Source of the DNA: Christensenella sp. UBA6345
GTDB taxonomy: Bacteria; Bacillota; Clostridia; Christensenellales; UBA1242
Direction: 5' to 3'
Length of the DNA stretch: 51,740 nucleotides
Assembly (NCBI GenBank): GCA_002437945.1
Contig: DJSB01000026.1
Span: 2,541-54,280 of the forward strand
Shown one piece after another: positions 7,163-15,164 of the stretch (the first letter of the stretch is position 1; every line of letters begins with the position of its first letter). A model generated the notes under the pieces. That model saw only the letters and a list, made by a program, of their open reading frames with translations, did not search any database and had not been told where the DNA came from. A program made the translations under genes and the position numbers.

Positions 7163-7452
7163 AAAAATTAAGTTTTAAAGAAAGATTGATTAAGTATAAA
7201 ACACTATTTGAAGATTCTTTAGATAGTGACGCAATTAGTATTAATCGTCAAATTAATTATTCAATCAATGTTATTAACAACTTAAAATACAGTTTTTTAA
7301 AAGAAAATAAAATGGATAGTTGCTATAGCTTTATTAAAAATATTGATGTAATGAAATCAAACTTATTAGACACTAATTTTGAAAATACAAATGAAGTTGT
7401 TGAAGAGATGATAGACAATATTAATTTTTTACAAAGGAGATATGTAAAATGA
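7159..7452 (+). CDS. Hypothetical small helical protein, possible paralogue of the gene at 6349
   Basis: A 97-residue, mostly helical protein of unknown function. It starts in an ATGA overlap with the methylase gene, and its stop overlaps the start of the 30-residue frame at 7449 in another ATGA, so translation is coupled through the cassette. Similarity to the product of 6349 at both ends suggests duplication and divergence. It may be a partner of the methylase or an anti-defence protein, but nothing in the sequence shows this. Confidence 0.75.
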   Translation: MKKLSFKERLIKYKTLFEDSLDSDAISINRQINYSINVINNLKYSFLKENKMDSCYSFIKNIDVMKSNLLDTNFENTNEVVEEMIDNINFLQRRYVK

Positions 7453-7541
7453 CTGTAAAAGAATATTTGGATAAGAAGAGTGAAGCAGAGTTCGTTAAAT
7501 CAAGAATTGAAGTTTTAAGAAATTTGGTAAGGTGGAACTAA
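7449..7541 (+). CDS. Small ORF, 30 residues
   Basis: This frame opens with an ATGA overlap on the preceding gene, preceded by AAGGAG at 7434-7439, and encodes MTVKEYLDKKSEAEFV and then an arginine-rich helix ending RNLVRWN. The good ribosome-binding site, the coupling and the short gap to the next gene argue that it is translated. No family is recognised. Confidence 0.6.
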   Translation: MTVKEYLDKKSEAEFVKSRIEVLRNLVRWN

Positions 7542-7543
7542 CA

Positions 7544-7825
7544 ATGTTAAATAAAATAGTTGAAGATATAGAAGAAGAAATTAATCAAATAGAGTGTGAT
7601 AATAAAGACTTTATCTGTAGCACTTGCTTAACTACTTTAAATGATTTGCAATCAGTTCTACCAAAATTAAAAGAACTTAAAGATGATTTTTTAAAAGTGA
7701 TTGAAAAATTATTAAACACAGCAAGTGATTTTAATTTAAGCGATGTATCACAATACACACAATGCATTAAACAAAAATGGTTTGAAGGTGGGTTGAAAAA
7801 AGAAGATGAAGACATATTTGAATGA
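7544..7825 (+). CDS. Hypothetical small acidic protein with a CxxC pair
   Basis: A 93-residue acidic helical protein of unknown function. A longer frame from a GTG at 7532 exists, but the ATG at 7544 has AAGGTGG eight bases upstream and is preferred. A cysteine pair (CSTC) occurs near residue 25 and further cysteines lie at about residues 14 and 79, so metal binding is possible. It overlaps the HNH gene by 20 bases. Confidence 0.7.
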   Translation: MLNKIVEDIEEEINQIECDNKDFICSTCLTTLNDLQSVLPKLKELKDDFLKVIEKLLNTASDFNLSDVSQYTQCIKQKWFEGGLKKEDEDIFE

Positions 7826-8225
7826 GAAGTGGGCAAAGTTTAATTCAAGATATCTTTTATCCAATTATGGAAGATGGTTCTCGCTTAAATCTATGAAAAT
7901 TGTAAAACAGAATCCAAACAATTCTGGATATCTTAGACTTAATGCAAAAACAAAAGATGGTAGAATTATAAGCTTTACACATATAGCAGTCGTATATATG
8001 TTTGGCGATTGTAATGGTAAAAGAATTTCACCTAAAGCATTGTTATCTGATATGGGATTGACAATAGACCACAGGGACGGAAATAAACTTAACAATATGC
8101 AATCAAATCTTGAATTAGTAACCTTTCAAGAAAACATTAATCGAAAGTATAACAAACCTGTTTTAGAAAACAGTGTAGTTAAATGTCAAAAGAGATTTAT
8201 AGAAGAAATGTCAGAGATATTTTAA
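7806..8225 (+). CDS. HNH endonuclease, phage/homing type
   Basis: A 139-residue protein with an N-terminal NUMOD4-like DNA-contact segment (LSNYGRWFSLKSMK ... NNSGYLRLN). It also has an HNH nuclease core: the first catalytic histidine in the LTIDHRDGNKLNN motif near residue 95, then SNLELVTFQENINRK. Such proteins occur in phages as free-standing homing endonucleases or as packaging and defence nucleases. The gene begins inside the preceding gene. It is the last gene of the early cassette before the exported-protein block; no intron or target site is visible nearby. Confidence 0.88.
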   Translation: MKTYLNEKWAKFNSRYLLSNYGRWFSLKSMKIVKQNPNNSGYLRLNAKTKDGRIISFTHIAVVYMFGDCNGKRISPKALLSDMGLTIDHRDGNKLNNMQSNLELVTFQENINRKYNKPVLENSVVKCQKRFIEEMSEIF

Positions 8226-8293
8226 AAATAGTGTAGGGGGTATAGGGCATCTAACAATTCAATTTTATTTATAAAAATTTTAAGGAGTAACAA

Positions 8294-9481
8294 ATGGAAA
8301 AAAGAAACAACAATCAAATAGAATATGATAACAGTTTCAATTTTAGTCAATTAATCTCCGGTTTAACATTAACCTTAACAATTATCTCATTAATTGTTAT
8401 TGGCGTATGGATTTGGTTTTCATTTTTTAATGTGCAACCTACAACTACATTTACGGCTCAAATTAACACCATCGGTGCTGGGAGCAAAAAGTATGTTATG
8501 GAGTTTAATCAACTTCGTGGTAAATCCAATGGCGAAGAGCTAAACGAATTAAAACTTACATATTACACAAGTGAAAGTCTTAATACAGAGTTTTCGACCG
8601 GGATACAGACAATCGGAGATATAAACACAAAATCCGTGAAAGTTAGTCAAAATGGCTGGTGGATATTCTCAAGTGAATATGTATATAAACAACAATTTAC
8701 TTCAGACCATTATTACTACAATCGTGATAGAAACAGTTACACATATAAAGCTATTGAAAACATAAGTGAAAGAGATTATTATGTTATTCAAATTGAAGAT
8801 AAAATTTATCAACTTCACTTTGAAAACAATGTCTTAAATTCTAAAAACTCTTTATGGATAAAGAAAAATTATGTAAGCGATCCAACAGCTTTATTTGTAG
8901 CGATGTCCGAAGCGTGTGAAAGTATGGATACTGGTGACTATGTTATTAACTTCCCACTCGGCGAGTTTTTTGGAATATCCAGGTATAACGAAGAAACTCA
9001 ACAATTTGACGCCCTTGACATTGCAGATAAGAATAAGATTTACATCGAAGCCAAAATCCATATTGAAGACCGTGGTGTAACCAGTAATCGTCAAAGTATA
9101 TTTGGTGTAGTTGCTAATGATTCCAAATACAACACATCTGATGTTGAAGATGTTGCGTATTGGAAATCGCAAGCAGTAGTTGTTCTAACACAAGATAATT
9201 TTAATAATGATGAAGGTTATTTAACTCTTAAATCTGAATTGATTAATTACTTCAGTCGTTATGAAGATATCTATGTTTTAATTAACTTAAATCTAGATAA
9301 TACAGAAATTAAAGGTTTCAATTATTATGCTCTTTTGGGCATAAAGATTGATGAAATATCAATAACTTCTTCTACTCCTGTGGAGTTTGAAATATTAAAC
9401 TCTGCTTTAAAGAATACAGGATTAGAAATTAATGATATTAAGACCAATAATGTAAGTCTAGTAGGAGCGTTATATGAATAA
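8294..9481 (+). CDS. Membrane-anchored hypothetical protein, large extracellular domain
   Basis: A 395-residue protein with a short cytoplasmic tail, one transmembrane helix at about residues 24-47 (SGLTLTLTIISLIVIGVWIW) and a roughly 345-residue mainly beta domain predicted outside the cell. AAGGAG lies seven bases before the ATG. No family is recognised. It overlaps the next gene by 8 bases, and both share the same anchor-plus-beta-domain plan, so they probably form one complex. In a filamentous-phage reading they would be minor virion or assembly proteins displayed in the membrane before extrusion. Confidence 0.85.
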   Translation: MEKRNNNQIEYDNSFNFSQLISGLTLTLTIISLIVIGVWIWFSFFNVQPTTTFTAQINTIGAGSKKYVMEFNQLRGKSNGEELNELKLTYYTSESLNTEFSTGIQTIGDINTKSVKVSQNGWWIFSSEYVYKQQFTSDHYYYNRDRNSYTYKAIENISERDYYVIQIEDKIYQLHFENNVLNSKNSLWIKKNYVSDPTALFVAMSEACESMDTGDYVINFPLGEFFGISRYNEETQQFDALDIADKNKIYIEAKIHIEDRGVTSNRQSIFGVVANDSKYNTSDVEDVAYWKSQAVVVLTQDNFNNDEGYLTLKSELINYFSRYEDIYVLINLNLDNTEIKGFNYYALLGIKIDEISITSSTPVEFEILNSALKNTGLEINDIKTNNVSLVGALYE

Positions 9482-10010
9482 AGCAAAAGGAATGAAATGG
9501 TGGGGTTATGCGATTTGCTTAATCATAATTGTAACAGCAATATATATGACAATGGACTTAATAAAGGTTTTTACTGCCAAATCAGGTTCGATTGGTTTCT
9601 CCACGGAAGATAAGTATTTTGCCAGTGCTGTTGACATTGAAAAAGACTTTAGTACAGCAAATTTGCAGAAGAACGAAAAAACCGGTTTTTATGATTATCA
9701 GATCACAATTAAAGCAGTTAATGACTATGACGGAACTAAAAACAGTTATGAATTGTTAATCAACAATAATCCTTGTTGCTATAACGAAACAGGTGCTGGA
9801 TACCTTAAATCTAGTTTTAGACGCAAGTATTACGATATCGAAGGCAATGTTACTATAGACGACACTTTATATATCACACTCCAATTTTTCACTAACAAGA
9901 CAGAAGTTAAATTTGAATCTCGTGGTGGAAAAGAAGCAGTAGCGTACTGGAGTAATTACATAGATAACAATGGACTAAATTTGAAAATTATCTATTCTAA
10001 ATTAAATTAA
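9474..10010 (+). CDS. Membrane-anchored hypothetical protein
   Basis: A 178-residue protein with one N-terminal transmembrane helix (WWGYAICLIIIVTAIYMTMDLI, residues about 9-30) and a beta-rich extracellular part of about 145 residues. The start lies inside the end of the previous gene, with AGGAG upstream, indicating coupled synthesis. No family is recognised. The partnership with the product of 8294 is inferred from gene overlap and matching architecture. Confidence 0.85.
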   Translation: MNKAKGMKWWGYAICLIIIVTAIYMTMDLIKVFTAKSGSIGFSTEDKYFASAVDIEKDFSTANLQKNEKTGFYDYQITIKAVNDYDGTKNSYELLINNNPCCYNETGAGYLKSSFRRKYYDIEGNVTIDDTLYITLQFFTNKTEVKFESRGGKEAVAYWSNYIDNNGLNLKIIYSKLN

Positions 10011-10022
10011 TAAGGAGAAATT

Positions 10023-12032
10023 ATGGCAAATAACAAAGTACAAAAAAATACTAAAAAAGGTATAGGTAAAAAAATTGCTGTTGGAATGACAACTGCGAGC
10101 CTTACCTTGTTGCTAGGTACTTCGGCATATCTTATTGGTACTAACTGGTGGTCAATAAAGGCCGGTTTAAAAGGTCAAAATCTTTTTACACAAGACCAGG
10201 TTCAAGAAAAAGTCGACCAGGCATACCAGGAAGGCCTTGGAGATAGTTTAGTGTATCAAAATGCAATTAAAGAACTAACTCAAAATTTAAGAAAAACTGA
10301 AGCAAGTTTAAATCAAGTATTGGCAGAGCGTGACCAAATCGTAATAGAAAGAGAAGATTTACAATTAAAACTTGATGAACTTAATACTCAACTTGATGAA
10401 CTTAATAAGAAGTACACAAATGTAAGTAATGAGTATTGGGATAATTACAATAAGATTGCTGAGTATGAAAAGCAAATTGAAGATTTGAATAAGCAAATTG
10501 AAGATTTGAATAAGCAAGATGGTAATAACACAGAGTTAATTAATCAATTAAATACTCAAGTGGACAATCTTCAAAATCTTGTAACACAACTTCAAACAAC
10601 TAACGATTTAAATTTAAGTACAATTGCTAGTCTTAATGCTCAAATTAGCAATTTAAAACAACAAATTAATGATATGACTTCAAATTCCCAAACTGCTAGT
10701 GGTCAGATAAATGCGTTAAACAACAAGATTGCAGAATTGCAAGCAAGCATTAATTATTATGAGACTTATATTTCGAGCCTTCAAAACGAAACTCAAGTAG
10801 TTATAACTTTTGAAGTTGCTGGAAGTGTTTACAATATACAAATTGTAAATAAAGGTTCAAAATGCTCTGTAACAACACCTGCTAGTACAACTTACAGAAT
10901 ATTCAATGGTTGGACAGTAAATGGACAAACTATTGATTTAAGTAATTATAATTTTGATGTTAACACAAAAGTTGTAGCAGACTTCACATACAAATACGAT
11001 GTTAAATTTATGGTAGATAACGAAGTTGTTGATTCAAAGATTATTGAATCAGGAGCGTATCCGACATTACCTTCAAATCCAACAAAGGAAGGATATGTTT
11101 TTGAAGGATGGTCGTCAAATGGAGTAGATATCATCAACGACATAACGACTACACCAGTAACATCAAATGTTACATATTATGCAGTATTTTCAAAAACTTA
11201 CACCGTCACTTTTGTTAACGGCGAAGAGAATACTACTTACAAAGTTAAGAATGGTTCGATGATAAGTGAAATACCAGAAGTAGAATCTACACCAGTTAAG
11301 ACTTTTAATGGCTGGAAACTTAACGGCAGTTTTGTTGACCCTACTACTTATCAAGTTTATGGTGATACAACTTTCGTTGCAGACTTTACAATAAAAACTT
11401 TTTCAACAATGAGTTGGGACGAAATATCTAACTTATCTGCAAGTGGTGAAGCAAGTACATACTTAAATGTAGGCGATGAAAAAACAATTACTGCAACCAT
11501 TGAAGGGGTTAAACAGGAGTTAACCTTTGTAATTCTTGGATTTAATCACGATGACCTTGCTGACGGAACTGGTAAAGCTGGTATCTCAATCGGACTAAAA
11601 GGATATGTGACTGGTAAAAATGGTTATGTATATAATTCAAATACAAATGGTGGTTATAAATATGTTGGTAGTTCATATGAAAAAACAATATTGCCAAATA
11701 TCTTAAGCAATTTACCTACAGAATTAAAACAGAACATAAAAACAGTTTCTAAAGGTTGTTGTACTGCATATCCTACAGACTCAGATAACGATGTTAAAAT
11801 TGTTAACTGTGATTTATTCTTGTTTAGCGTTAACGAAGTTTGTGGCGATAACAAATTAAGCGATAGATCTACTCAATATGATTATTTCAAGAAAAATGAT
11901 CTATATATTGACATCGATGGAAATATCCTTTCTAGAGATTATACCGGGGGATATCAGGCAGAAATTTCTGCTGGTGGCTGGGAAATTGATGGAAGTAGCT
12001 CTACATTATTGTGTTTTGGTTTCTGCATTTAA
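10023..12032 (+). CDS. Large surface protein: membrane anchor, coiled-coil stalk, beta repeats, DUF6273-like head
   Basis: A 669-residue protein built like a fibre. An N-terminal membrane segment (about 18-42) is followed by a long coiled coil (about 55-265, rich in Leu, Gln and Asn). Three Listeria-Bacteroides/Flg_new-type beta repeats follow (about 270-480, marked by FNGWTVNG, FEGWSSNG and FNGWKLNG). The C-terminal domain (about 480-669) has the MSWDEIS...YLNVGDEKTI...FVILGFNHDDL pattern seen in DUF6273 domains of secreted Firmicutes proteins. It has an AAGGAG ribosome-binding site and lies 12 bases after the previous gene. A receptor-binding or adhesion role, comparable to filamentous-phage pIII, is plausible but inferred. 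Confidence 0.85.
   Translation: MANNKVQKNTKKGIGKKIAVGMTTASLTLLLGTSAYLIGTNWWSIKAGLKGQNLFTQDQVQEKVDQAYQEGLGDSLVYQNAIKELTQNLRKTEASLNQVLAERDQIVIEREDLQLKLDELNTQLDELNKKYTNVSNEYWDNYNKIAEYEKQIEDLNKQIEDLNKQDGNNTELINQLNTQVDNLQNLVTQLQTTNDLNLSTIASLNAQISNLKQQINDMTSNSQTASGQINALNNKIAELQASINYYETYISSLQNETQVVITFEVAGSVYNIQIVNKGSKCSVTTPASTTYRIFNGWTVNGQTIDLSNYNFDVNTKVVADFTYKYDVKFMVDNEVVDSKIIESGAYPTLPSNPTKEGYVFEGWSSNGVDIINDITTTPVTSNVTYYAVFSKTYTVTFVNGEENTTYKVKNGSMISEIPEVESTPVKTFNGWKLNGSFVDPTTYQVYGDTTFVADFTIKTFSTMSWDEISNLSASGEASTYLNVGDEKTITATIEGVKQELTFVILGFNHDDLADGTGKAGISIGLKGYVTGKNGYVYNSNTNGGYKYVGSSYEKTILPNILSNLPTELKQNIKTVSKGCCTAYPTDSDNDVKIVNCDLFLFSVNEVCGDNKLSDRSTQYDYFKKNDLYIDIDGNILSRDYTGGYQAEISAGGWEIDGSSSTLLCFGFCI
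10470..10511 (+). repeat. 21-bp tandem repeat in coiled-coil coding region
   Basis: Two perfect copies of a 21-bp unit, plus six bases of a third, encode KQIEDLN twice. The unit is one coiled-coil heptad, so copy-number change would lengthen or shorten the stalk without breaking the frame. Confidence 0.85.
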
Positions 12033-12069
12033 CCTAAAATGCAAATAAACTACAAGGAGAAAATATTTT

Positions 12070-12387
12070 ATGAAATTTATCGGAAAATTAACAACTGCAT
12101 TAGTAATGCTTGGATTGATTGCTTGCACTGCAGTAAATACAACTATACATATCAAATCAGGAGAAGCTAAGAACTTATTTAAAAATGGTTCTCAAATCGA
12201 AGCACCAGCAACTCCTGACCAAAGTGAAGAAAACCCAGGTGAAGAACAAACACCTGGTGCTGAAGAAAAACCAGGAACTGATGAAAAACAAGACGAATCA
12301 GAAAAGCCTGGTACTTCTGAAGATGAAAAAACTCCAGAAGTTGAAGATAAATCTACAGAAGATGTAGAAACACCTGAAAATAAATAA
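12070..12387 (+). CDS. Small exported lipoprotein-like protein with acidic disordered tail
   Basis: A 105-residue protein with an N-terminal signal (MKFIGKLTTALVMLGLIAC) ending in a lipobox-like L-I-A-C, then a tail rich in Glu, Pro, Thr and Gly with repeated PGEE/PGAEE/PGTDE units and almost no hydrophobic residues. It would be tethered to the outer face of the membrane or processed and released. It follows the fibre-like gene with an AAGGAG site. It lacks the basic C-terminal end expected of a filamentous-phage major coat protein, so I do not call it one. Confidence 0.75.
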   Translation: MKFIGKLTTALVMLGLIACTAVNTTIHIKSGEAKNLFKNGSQIEAPATPDQSEENPGEEQTPGAEEKPGTDEKQDESEKPGTSEDEKTPEVEDKSTEDVETPENK

Positions 12388-12406
12388 ACCAATATAATGT
12401 TACTTT

Positions 12407-12427
12407 AGGGGCTTAAAATAAGCCCCT
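12407..12427 (+). other. Perfect 9-bp hairpin between two element genes
   Basis: AGGGGCTTA-AAA-TAAGCCCCT lies in the spacer after the lipoprotein-like gene. It is not followed by a T run on either strand, so it is a poor intrinsic terminator. It could stabilise the upstream mRNA, be a processing site, or bind a protein. Confidence 0.6.
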
Positions 12428-12463
12428 ATGGTACATGTAAAAATACTTAAGGAGAAAATAATA

Positions 12464-12958
12464 TTGAAACAATCAAAGAAGAAAACAACGCCAATAAAAT
12501 ATAGAGCGAGACCTAGTAGAAAAAATTCTAAAAATGTATCTAAAAAAATAGAAAACGGTCGTACTTTGCAAACAAGAGATGAGTTTTTGGAAGGTGGTAA
12601 AGATAAAATCATTCATCCAGAACATCCAGATCCAAATGACTTATATAGAAAAATTGTCGTGATTGACAGTAATCGCAATGATGAGATTGTTGCTGTCAAG
12701 ACTGGAAAATCAAATGGTAAACCTTTGGTTGACTATCAACTTGGTGAATCAAAATATAAGCCTTTTGTTGTGACATCAGATGCAGATGGTAGGCCAATTG
12801 TTGTTGATGGTAAAAAATTCAAAAAAAATAAGAGAAATGAAAATGTTAGTAAAAAAGATGTAAACACAATAAAAAAAGACTGTTTAACCAGTCCAGAAAC
12901 TTCAAAAAGATTAAGGAAAGAAAATCGAAAGAAAATTCGAAAACTTAAAAATAGATAA
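12464..12958 (+). CDS. Very basic hypothetical protein
   Basis: A 164-residue lysine/arginine-rich protein. The start is TTG at 12464, chosen because AAGGAG lies nine bases upstream; an ATG at 12428 lies within a hairpin and has no such site. Both ends are highly basic (KQSKKKTTPIKYRARPSRKN and KRLRKENRKKIRKLKNR). The middle is a compact domain (LYRKIVVIDSNRNDEIVAVK...GKPLVDYQLGESKYKPFVV). No family is recognised. Binding of nucleic acid, for example single-stranded phage DNA, is possible. It is the last gene before a convergent small RNA. Confidence 0.75.
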   Translation: MKQSKKKTTPIKYRARPSRKNSKNVSKKIENGRTLQTRDEFLEGGKDKIIHPEHPDPNDLYRKIVVIDSNRNDEIVAVKTGKSNGKPLVDYQLGESKYKPFVVTSDADGRPIVVDGKKFKKNKRNENVSKKDVNTIKKDCLTSPETSKRLRKENRKKIRKLKNR

Positions 12959-13009
12959 AAAAAGAAGCCAGTCACCCAGCTTCAAATTATTCTTGTAGTC
13001 ATTGCTACA
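12957..13009 (-). ncRNA. Candidate ~50-nt small RNA, convergent to the basic-protein gene
   Basis: A strong minus-strand promoter (13015-13043) would start an RNA at about 13008-13010. The RNA opens with a 5-bp hairpin, TGTAG-CAATGA-CTACA, and ends in a second hairpin, GAAGC ... GCTTC (12983-12964), followed by seven T. Two hairpins on a roughly 50-nt transcript running tail-to-tail with the upstream gene is the layout of short antisense regulators such as RNAII of par/Fst-type loci. No toxin peptide was found opposite it. It could repress readthrough from the upstream operon into the Zot-like gene. Confidence 0.6.
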
Positions 13010-13014
13010 TTATT

Positions 13015-13043
13015 AGTATATGCAAATTTTTATAAAAAGTCAA
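13015..13043 (-). promoter_or_regulatory. Strong minus-strand promoter for the small RNA
   Basis: TTGACT (13043-13038) and TATACT (13020-13015) are separated by exactly 17 bases on the minus strand. The same -10 hexamer recurs in host promoters in this window. No minus-strand coding gene lies downstream, only the hairpin-terminated small RNA. Confidence 0.75.
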
Positions 13044-13134
13044 TATTTTTATGTATAAGTTTAATAAAAAATAAATTAAAAAAAATTAATTATATATTAT
13101 TTATAATATATAAAAAGTCGGGGTGCGACCACTA

Positions 13135-14289
13135 ATGCAAATATTACATACAGTATGGCAATTTATACGACATAATTGGTATATTTTTGCTGTAGCAATT
13201 ATTTTATTTTTAATATTAAGACGATTGCTTAATGAGTTCTGGGAAAGCTATAGAATGAAGCGTCATCAGAAGTGGCTTTGGAAACAAGAAATAAAGAAAG
13301 AACAGAAGCGTCAAAAGGAAGAAGAAAAAGAGCGTAATAAGTATCGAACTTACTCAGCTAACAACTGGTTATATAACGACATTTTAAAATCAAGGACAAT
13401 TGTTTTTGAAGGATTACCAGGTGCAGGTAAAACAAGTGGTGCTTTAAATTTTATAAAATTTTTAATTGACCGTATATTATACAATGAGTTTAACAATCGA
13501 AGATATTATGAAGTAATGATGCCTAAATTTATAAAACGAAGGGATAAAATGCTTGCAGATAACAAACTACCTTTTTACACAAATATGGAAGGTGTTAGAG
13601 ACTTGAATACAGGTGCTACACCGTATGAGAATGCTGAAGATATTGTGTTCCAGAGAAAGAAAGCAAATACACCTTGTGTCGTGTTTTTAGATGAAGCTAG
13701 CGATATTTTAGGTAAAGATAGTTACATTGAAGTTCAACACGAAAAAGATGTTGAGAAAAGAGCTGATAATGATGGTGCGAAGCAAACTGCTAAGAAATTA
13801 AGACATTATGATATGTGGTTAATAATGACGGACCAAGGTGGTAGTGATGTAGTATATACTGTTCGAAATGTTGGTTATACCAGGATAAAATATATTGAAA
13901 CTCGTCACGAACTGTCAAAGAAAGGACAGAATATACAGAGATTTAGATTGTGGAAAAATAAATATTTGATTGGTTGGTTGGTAAGTAAACCTAAAATTAG
14001 ATTCGCTGAATGTCTTTTTAAAGACCAAAAAGTCAAGACCTTTTTTAAACTCTTCTTGCGTGGCAGTAAAGTTTATGAAAAACAGTTTTTTATAAACCGT
14101 GACAAGATATACAAAAATATTAATTTAGATTACACAGTTTGGAAGCAACTGTTTCTATATAAGGATAAGTATTATTGGGTGTATTACAACAACTATCAAA
14201 CACTTCTTTACAATTGTAAAGAGTATCGCCGTGAATATGATGAGAAGTTTGATGAAAATGGTGAGCGAAAGAAAATTGTAGGAGCATAA
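13135..14289 (+). CDS. Zot-like (filamentous-phage pI-type) assembly ATPase
   Basis: A 384-residue membrane ATPase. It has one transmembrane helix near residues 13-33 (WYIFAVAIILFLILRRLL), then a basic coiled segment. A P-loop domain follows with Walker A GLPGAGKTSG at about residue 95 and Walker B CVVFLDEASD at about 185. The RHYDMWLIMTDQGGSDVVYTVRN segment matches the sensor-like region of Zot/pI proteins, where an RH(Y/F)..D motif precedes the T.Q and R contacts. Zot/pI ATPases energise filamentous phage extrusion; in those the anchor usually follows the ATPase, so the N-terminal anchor is unusual. The ATG at 13135 (GGGGTG upstream) is preferred to a GTG at 13123. A HerA/FtsK-type packaging ATPase is the alternative. 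Confidence 0.8.
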   Translation: MQILHTVWQFIRHNWYIFAVAIILFLILRRLLNEFWESYRMKRHQKWLWKQEIKKEQKRQKEEEKERNKYRTYSANNWLYNDILKSRTIVFEGLPGAGKTSGALNFIKFLIDRILYNEFNNRRYYEVMMPKFIKRRDKMLADNKLPFYTNMEGVRDLNTGATPYENAEDIVFQRKKANTPCVVFLDEASDILGKDSYIEVQHEKDVEKRADNDGAKQTAKKLRHYDMWLIMTDQGGSDVVYTVRNVGYTRIKYIETRHELSKKGQNIQRFRLWKNKYLIGWLVSKPKIRFAECLFKDQKVKTFFKLFLRGSKVYEKQFFINRDKIYKNINLDYTVWKQLFLYKDKYYWVYYNNYQTLLYNCKEYRREYDEKFDENGERKKIVGA

Positions 14290-14293
14290 AATT

Positions 14294-14851
14294 ATGACAA
14301 AACGAGAAAAACTGGAAAGAAAAGAACAAAAGAAAATTTTAAGACACAAGCTAGAATTTTTAAAAACAGTTCGAGTTTGGTTTCAAAATCGATATCAAGA
14401 AATGGTAGAGAATATTTTAGACGAGAATATCGAAGAAGATGATGTTATATTATATCTGCAGGAAGAAGAAACTATTGTTACGGCTATTGAGCGTGTAAAA
14501 TTAAAAAATGAAGAATTGCAAAAGCGTAAGATATATGATGCAGTTATAAATAATGATAAACCTTTGTTAAAACGCTTGCTTGACGAGTGTAAGACAAATT
14601 TAGTTTTATATAATGAAGAACTGGAGAGAACCAACAAATGGTCACCATATGGCGAAAAAGAAATTGCAATAAAGAATAGAAAAATAAAAAGATTAGAAAA
14701 AAACATTGAAGATATTAAAGCTTTGATGCAGAAACTGGTTGAGAAAGCTGAAGAAATCAAGCAAGAAACGCACAAGAAGCGTGGGCGACCTTCGAAGTCG
14801 GAAGTTATTCAATCTAAAATGGAAAACTATATCGAAGAAGACCAGGAGTGA
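14294..14851 (+). CDS. Coiled-coil protein with an AT-hook-like motif
   Basis: A 185-residue, highly charged helical protein, not recognised as a family member. It contains a C-terminal AT-hook-like stretch HKKRGRPSKSE (about residues 161-171), whose RGRP core inserts into the minor groove of AT-rich DNA in other proteins. The gene begins five bases after the Zot-like gene ends and is followed closely by a ribbon-helix-helix gene. DNA bridging, packaging or partition are possible roles, all inferred. Confidence 0.75.
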   Translation: MTKREKLERKEQKKILRHKLEFLKTVRVWFQNRYQEMVENILDENIEEDDVILYLQEEETIVTAIERVKLKNEELQKRKIYDAVINNDKPLLKRLLDECKTNLVLYNEELERTNKWSPYGEKEIAIKNRKIKRLEKNIEDIKALMQKLVEKAEEIKQETHKKRGRPSKSEVIQSKMENYIEEDQE

Positions 14852-14856
14852 CGGTT

Positions 14857-15039
14857 ATGATTATTTGTGAGAAGAGAACAAAGATAATATCTTGTAGAGT
14901 TCAACCTGAATTATTAATTCAGGTTCAAGAAAAGATAGATAAAATTAATGCTAATAAAAAGAAATACGAGAAAAATATCACAATATCCGACCTTTTGGAA
15001 GATAAATTGGTTAATTTTCTTGAAAATGTGAAAATGTAA
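14857..15039 (+). CDS. Small ribbon-helix-helix-like protein
   Basis: A 60-residue protein with a short beta strand (TKIISCRVQPELLIQVQEKI) followed by two helices (KNITISDLLEDKLVNFLENV). This fits a ribbon-helix-helix (CopG/Arc-like) DNA-binding fold. The ATG at 14857 has AGGAG eight bases upstream; a GTG at 14848 is an alternative that would overlap the preceding stop codon. As a dimeric regulator next to the putative replication gene, it is a good candidate to bind the palindromes at 15255 and 4438-4517. Confidence 0.7.
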   Translation: MIICEKRTKIISCRVQPELLIQVQEKIDKINANKKKYEKNITISDLLEDKLVNFLENVKM

Positions 15040-15164
15040 TACATTTTAATGCGAAATTGACAATTTAAAGACATTAAGTATCAAATCGAGTAATTAGTCA
15101 ATAATGGTCGGTTTCGTGGCGTACAAACAACGAAAATTTGATAAAAATTTTAAGATTTTTAAAC

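Noticed and set aside
12070..12387. Filamentous-phage major coat protein
   Set aside because: It has an export signal, but the mature part is acidic and disordered with no second hydrophobic helix or basic C-terminal end, so it does not look like pVIII.
12736..12975. Minus-strand hydrophobic 79-residue frame that could look like a membrane toxin
   Set aside because: It is antisense to the lysine-rich gene at 12464-12958; AAA codons read backwards give phenylalanine, so the hydrophobicity is an artefact. Its GTG start lies inside the small-RNA terminator.
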